Below, one piece after another: positions 58,370 to 64,000 of a stretch of DNA of 64,000 bases. Below the pieces are notes generated by a model that was not told the DNA's origin, did no database searches, and saw only the letters and a program-made list of their open reading frames with translations. Each line of letters opens with the position of its first letter. Position 1 is the stretch's first letter. The translations under genes and the position numbers were made by a program. This DNA comes from Mangifera indica (lineage: Eukaryota > Streptophyta > Magnoliopsida > Sapindales > Anacardiaceae), in NCBI RefSeq assembly GCF_011075055.1, contig NC_058154.1, positions 1,612,001 to 1,676,000 of the forward strand. Direction: 5' to 3'.

Positions 58370-60111
58370 TTAGGTTTTATTGATTAATTAGTATACTTGT
58401 TTTAGCATTTAGGGTTCAATAATAAAATAATAATTTGACCCTTATTTGTAACAAAAAATTACTTTATTAATAAATGTTTGAGTTTTTGAAACGTATATGT
58501 ATGTTTTTTAAAATAAGTTAAGACTTGGGTGAGAAATAGCTTTTGGCCAAACATAAATGCCTTCCAGCCTACTTGTCAAATGCCAATCATCCTTCTTTAT
58601 TTGATACGTTTTTTAGTTTTTTAATTCACGCGTAAATTTCTATTTTTCATCCGCGGGAAAATAGGAAAAGAGTTTTTTCAATATATAAAAAGGTTACTTT
58701 TAAATTAATATAATAAGTAATTTAAAAAATATTTTAAAATAATTATATCAAAAATATTTAAATAAAATAATATATTAATATTTTTTATTATTTATAAACA
58801 AATATAATAATTATTTATATTTATCAAATTTTATCATATATAGTAATAATCTATTCTTAATATTCTCTTAGGTTATTTATATTTAAGATAATCGTTTAAT
58901 TATGGTAATAAAAAATTACTTAAATCAAACACATCCTAAGTTTTTTACTTTTACCCCTTAAAAACTTAAACTACAAACTCAAATATTTCATAACCAATGT
59001 ATTTCACAAAATCACAACATTCATGAATCCAACAAAATTGTTGACAAATTATTTATTTTCTTTAATGACTTATTTTTCCACTTTTTTGTCTCATGATTTT
59101 ATAAATTAGATTGAATTGATCAGTCTAGCCAATTAAACCAAGTAAAACTTAGGTTTGATTTAGTTACAATTGTTATTATGATTATGTTAACAAAAGAAAA
59201 TCAATGTTTTTAAAAAAAATTATTATTAGGATATGAACCTAAACCTTATAATTATTTTGAATATATATCCTATCAAATTAAATTTATTATTTTGTTAAGA
59301 CAATTTAAAAAACATATTTTATGAGTAATTATATAAAATTACTTTAAATATTATTTTTAAACAAAAGAATTTCATTATCAATTAAATAATTTAAGTGTCA
59401 GTTGGAACGAATCGTCTCTTTCACTACTATAACTTTTTGTCTACAATGCCCATAAATTAGATGGGAACATTCTATATGTGTATTTTACATTATATTTGGT
59501 AAAAAATTGTCTTTTGTAAGTTTGTTATAACTTTTTCATATGGTTTAATTTGATACGAAGTTATGGACAAGTATTTTTTTATGTTCAAACAAACTCAAAT
59601 ACTTAACTCTTATCTAACTTTTGTTCAAATTCTCTGTTAGTTGTAAGAGTAAAATTATTATTTTATCAATAATATTAAAATAAATAAATTTTAATCTCAT
59701 CTTTTTATCTTAGTTTTAAATACTCACAATTTTTCTTCAATTACAGTTTTAAAAAGTTATATTTTTTTTTAAGGTTCATATTTTTTCCCTTTTTTCTTTT
59801 ATAACCGAACTCCAACCGAAATTGTTTTCATCCCATCATTCTCTTTTTGCCACCATTGATGATGGTGGATGACAAACAAAGAAGTTTTAACACTTCAAGT
59901 TGATGAATAGAAGACAGAGAAGCCTTGACCAACTTCATTATTAATATACATAATTTTATTACTTCTAGAATTCAAATCCCATAATATTTTATGGGGAAAA
60001 AATTCATACTAATAATTCAAAAATTACTATTTTCTTCTCGAGAAAGAGAATTTAAAGACTATTTTTTTATCAGAAACACCAAATATTACATGTTGAAATT
60101 TGGCAAACTGA
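58370..60111. other. AT-rich spacer with repeat fragments, no gene recognised
   Basis: A right end of the GGCCAAAAGACTT family (AGACTTGGGTGAGAAATAGC then TTTTGGCC) ends at 58548, without a left partner. About 58680-58950 resembles the AT-rich MITE at 48691-49150. The rest is AT-rich and has no exon. Confidence 0.45.
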
Positions 60112-60771
60112 CTACTTCCTAGTCAAGGTTTGACAAAACAAATTTTTATCCTTTAAATTAAAAAAAATTAAATTTCCACCTATTATTCGTTTTCATTAGT
60201 AAATTTATTTAGTTTTTATAAAAATAATTATTTTACTTTTTTATTGGAGTTATAAAACTAATATTAATATTTTATATAAGTATTGAAATATCAATATATT
60301 ATTGTCAGTTTAAAAATGGATTACTTATACTTAAAAAATATCAAAATTCTAAAGTTTAACTAACTTTAAAATATGAGTTTTGGTAAGTTTTTTTTGAGAT
60401 GTGACAATCATTTATGAAACCATGAGGGGTATATTAAAATTTTATAAAATTCAAAAACACCTCAAATTTTTTGAATTTTCAAAATCCCTTTAAAAATTCT
60501 ATCAGCAACTATAATATTTTCAAAAATTTATAATTCACTTGGAAACTTTTTAATAGGGGAAAATAAAAGAATAAAAGAGAGAAGAAAAATAAAAAAAATA
60601 AGGAAAAAAGAAATATAGAGAGAGAGTAAGAGAAAAAAAAAGAAAAATCTATACAAAGTAACCTTTGTTTCACTAATGAGAAGTGGATGAGAAGTAAAAA
60701 TTAACTTTTTGAAAATTAGAGGGTGGGAAAATTATTCAGGCAAACCTTGAGTGGAAAAAAGGCGGTTGACC
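60112..60771. mobile_element. Diverged short copy of the GGCCAAAAGACTT family
   Basis: The left end GGCAAACTGACTACTTCCTA runs on with GTCAAGGTTTG. The right end CAAACCTTGAGTGGAAAAAA runs on with GGCGGTTGACC, an imperfect inverted repeat enclosing 660 bp. The interior has the family's AT-rich arms and a purine-rich block with AGAGAGAGA at about 60550-60650. Confidence 0.5.
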
Positions 60772-61618
60772 TTAAATAAAAGTCCCTTTTAAAGTTTTCT
60801 TGAGATAACTAATTTGGCCCTCCTAACTTTGCAATTTTAATTATTCGTGACATTCGTCTGTCGTTTTAATAATGTAAATCGAGTCGAGCGTACTATTTAC
60901 CTTTCCCCTTTAGTAAATGATACAAAGAGAAATCTTCCCTACGCTCCCCTGTCTCTCGCTCTCAAATTCACTTTCTTCCTCTAGGGCTTCGAAGCCAAGT
61001 TCTCGGTCTGAGGTTTTAAATTCTTGTTTCTTGTTGATTAATTGATGTGACTCGTCAATTCAGAATTTTTCATCTACTTTTTCCTGGTGCTCCGTCCCAG
61101 CTAGATGTAATTTCGTAGTCGACACTTGCTAGTGAGTTTTTGGTTCTTTCTAGTACTTTGGTTTTGAAGATGCGTTGTCTTTTAATTTAGTTTTATTTTT
61201 AAGTTTAATTTGTTTATTTGGTTGCTTGGGAGATGTGTAAAAGTCTGGAATGGGTTTTTATTCTTGTTTACTTTTGCTAATTAGGGTTAGAGACCTTGAT
61301 TTTATTTGTAAATGTTTAGTTTGCTTGAGTTCATGGAGGTAAAATTACTGGTGAAGTGAAGAAATTCATTAGTTGAGTCTTTATGTTGTTTCGTTTCTTT
61401 TCTAAAATTTTTGCCCTGTGTGGTTAGATTCTTGGTGTGCTTGTGAATTTCGCTTTGATGGGTTGGAAATTTTGCATTTTTGTTGTGCACTTAGGCTTAG
61501 TTTGTCTTATGGGTACAGTTTTTTGGCAGTTCATAGTCTTGGTATTTACTACTGATATGGGCGAGTGAGACTTTGATGTTGGTGAATGCTTTCTGGTGGA
61601 TGTTGAATGATTGGTACC
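60772..61618 (+). other. Promoter and leader of the capping-enzyme gene
   Basis: From about 60890 the sequence becomes pyrimidine-rich (CTCCCCTGTCTCTCGCTCTC at about 60945-60964), like a plant leader. A T-rich, intron-like stretch follows to the start codon, so a 5'UTR intron is likely but its borders are not certain. Confidence 0.4.
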
Positions 61619-64000
61619 ATGGATTTAAATGCTTCTCCATTACCTGAAGAGGACGAGGATGGTTTCGAAGGGCATGTAGAACAATATGCTGTACATGAAC
61701 GTATAGAGTCCGGGGCTGAAATTTTAAGGCGGGTAAGCTCATTGATTTTCTCAATTGTTTCCAACTTTTTTTTCCCCCTTGATTCTACTATTGAAGGATC
61801 CTTTTGTTTTATATTTGGCGGGTCTTTTACACTTTGAATTTAGTAAATTACATAAATTGGGCTAATTAACAATAGTGTTTGAGCACTCTTAGCTTGACAT
61901 AATAGTTTGCAATGGGCTTGCCTTTTGTAGTTTGGGTTGGAATGACATTATGTGTCAACCTAATTGGTTATTTCTAGTCTCTTAATCTAACAGAGACATG
62001 CAACAAGTTCACTGAGTTATTTGGTGGCTCTTTCTGTTATTTTCTTTTGTATCTTTCAGAAAAATATAATACATTTTTGTGTGCTTCCCTATGTATTTTT
62101 TATGTTCACAATTTTTTTCCTGCTCCTGTCAGGAGCGTGAAGAAAGAAGAATGCGCTTGAAAAGAGATCGACCTGATGATAGAAACATGCATGATCAATA
62201 TTTTCAAGCTAAGAGAATCCAGTCGTATGAAAAGAATAAGCTCCCCCCTGGTATGTTCTTCAATATCTTAATTGTGTTAAACTAATTTTATTCATTGAGA
62301 CTGCAATGAGGTATTACTTGATTTTATTATTCTGTTATTGACTAAAAAAATTGCCTCATTTTGCTTATATCTTTTTCAAGTTACTATTTTATGTCTTAGA
62401 TTTGTTTTTTTGTTCTATTTATTAATTCTTTAATTTTCTTAAACAATTCAATGATTGAGATTCTAAAGGGGTAGTATGTACTCTAGTTAGTAAATATGAG
62501 AATGAAAAAAAAAAAGTTACGGGAATTATAAAGGTATGATATTGTGAATGGTGAAAGGCATGTTTGTAAAAATACGGTCATAAAATTCGGATATGAGAAA
62601 AATACAGAACATGTATATATGGTTTTTAATACAGTATATCATCAATAATACATTTGAAAAAATACAAAACTTCCAATCCTAATTTTAGTACTTTTCATTT
62701 AAAACCTAGTTAAAATTAGTGTAGCATTTCAATATATCATCAATGATTCAATTGACCATTAGACCTAATATAACACTATACATAATTGATTTTCAAAGTA
62801 TAGTCTCAATACTTTCAAATGCAATATATAGTGAAAATTCAATTATAGTCTTCTATACACATAACATAATTAATAAATCACAATAGTTGATTTTTCTATT
62901 TTGCATGGAGAGATTTAATAATAATCGATGGTTTATATCCCACCTTTATTTGCTATAGACGAGTTAAATTCAATTCATGCAGTTATCATCCTCATACACT
63001 TTAGAAGTACATATTAATAAAATAACCTAAACCCTTTAAAAAGAATCTATAGAAATTATATTATATCTCTAAAATTTTATATCTTGTCTTACATCATTTG
63101 CTCTAATTGAAAAAAAAAAAAATTCTAGTCGTAGTGATTGTGTTACAAAATAGGATTAATCATGCCTATATTTTTTCATATCTGGATTAAGATTAGACTC
63201 TAATGTCAAATGATAGAGATAAAAAATGATTTGTTAGACAATTATCAATCAAGTTCAAGTTTTCTTTACAACCAAAACAATGAAGGCCAAAATCTATTAT
63301 TGTAAGATTGTTCAAGTATAAATCTAACAAAGTAATAAGTTTCTTACCTTGCTTACCAATGTGAATTGTTGTTTCCAAGTATTAACAAATTGAAAGATAA
63401 AATGATGAGTTGATGGTGGGAAATAGAAATCTAAAAGAAAAAATATGAAATTGTAAGGGATTTTCAATTTTGAAAGACAAGTAACGACGTCATTTTTTGT
63501 CTTGTAAAATGATGTCGTTTTATCCTTTGTCAATGGAAAAATTAAAGATATGACAATGTATAATATAGACTTTTAATATGACAAACATATAAAATACGTG
63601 TTTTATATGTTTTATGTTTAAAGATGTGACTGAACATGTTTAAAACAGTAAAATATGACAAACACGTATAATATCCTAATCAAACGCGAATTTTAATTTT
63701 TAATTATAATGTGCTAATAATACGGCAAACATGTTTACACTTATTGCTTTTTAATTTTTCATCAGGCAGCATTATGCCTTTAAAGAGTCAATATGTTACA
63801 ACCACGCAAATGATTTAATCAACATGCAATTTGAAGATGCAAAATTGGTGGATGAGTATCTATTTCTGGATACCGGATACATATTATGTTTTATAATTGG
63901 AATATAAAGTGATTTCTTATGTATAAATTGTCAATATTATGTATATTTTTAATATTATTTTCTTTATGTTTCAGGTTGGTTGGACTGCCCTCCATCTGGT
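61619..64000 (+). CDS. mRNA-capping enzyme, N-terminal part (runs off the window)
   Basis: Exons 61619-61732, 62133-62250 and 63975-64000 (incomplete). The protein starts MDLNASPLPEEDEDGF. It continues with ERIESGAEILRR joined in frame to EREERRMRLKRDRPDDRN, then YEKNKLPPG joined to GWLDCPPSG. This order (acidic MDLN start, basic ER-rich stretch, KLPPGWLDCPP) is the known N-terminus of the plant capping enzymes that carry an RNA 5'-triphosphatase domain followed by a guanylyltransferase domain and act in the nucleus on new pol II transcripts. Both catalytic domains lie beyond 64000. The in-frame start at 61607 is less likely than 61619, which gives the conserved MDLN. Confidence 0.85.
62251..63974 (+). 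other. Large second intron of the capping-enzyme gene, repeat-filled
   Basis: The 1724-base intron contains sequence shared with 9395-9560 (ACAGAACATGTATATA, CAATAATACATTT) at about 62590-62660. It also has a cluster of ATGACAAACA / ACACGTATAATAT / TAAACATG motifs at about 63570-63740, which looks like the end of a transposon. Open minus-strand frames at 63193-63533 have no recognised family. Confidence 0.5.

Overview
The window is nuclear DNA from a flowering plant, most likely a eudicot. It has intron-rich genes with GT..AG junctions, very AT-rich spacers, plant-specific families (RTNLB reticulons, plastid carboxyltransferase alpha, plant-type mitochondrial uncoupling protein) and many small inverted-repeat transposons. 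I would not name a species.

Eight genes appear complete in their coding parts, with joined exons that keep frame: a YOS1-like ER-Golgi protein (512-745, -), a GDP-fucose O-fucosyltransferase family protein (10450-13174, -), an SSUH2-like Cys-rich protein (22349-25810, -), mitochondrial uncoupling protein UCP1 (30348-33486, +), a HAKAI-type RING protein (35962-38712, +), a reticulon-like protein (40016-41999, -), an ataxin-3 homolog (43186-45902, -) and the plastid acetyl-CoA carboxylase carboxyltransferase alpha subunit (53012-57570, +). A ninth, an mRNA capping enzyme, starts at 61619 and runs off the right edge. There is one tRNA-Gly(UCC) at 47543-47614 (-). A broken fructokinase-like (FLN1-type) pseudogene lies at 2465-3786, and a broken hAT transposase at about 5560-6900 (-).

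The genes are not an operon and share no single pathway. FLN, O-fucosyltransferase, UCP1, reticulon and ataxin-3 occur in the same order as the Arabidopsis At3g54090-At3g54130 block, as I recall it, so this looks like an ancestral gene neighbourhood. Here the FLN member has decayed and the SSUH2-like and HAKAI genes sit between.

The spacers hold the rest of the structure: an hAT MITE with a perfect 8-bp target duplication, three 680-699-bp tandem repeat units (16619-18691), a family of inverted-repeat elements present in at least six full or partial copies, a separate 1.46-kb inverted-repeat element (27491-28954), a MITE in what looks like the 3'UTR intron of the carboxyltransferase gene, and a long AT/AG microsatellite just upstream of the ataxin-3 gene. 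I found no CRISPR array, defence island, gene cluster or other clearly new system. The most interesting points are the FLN decay inside a conserved block and the dispersed inverted-repeat family.
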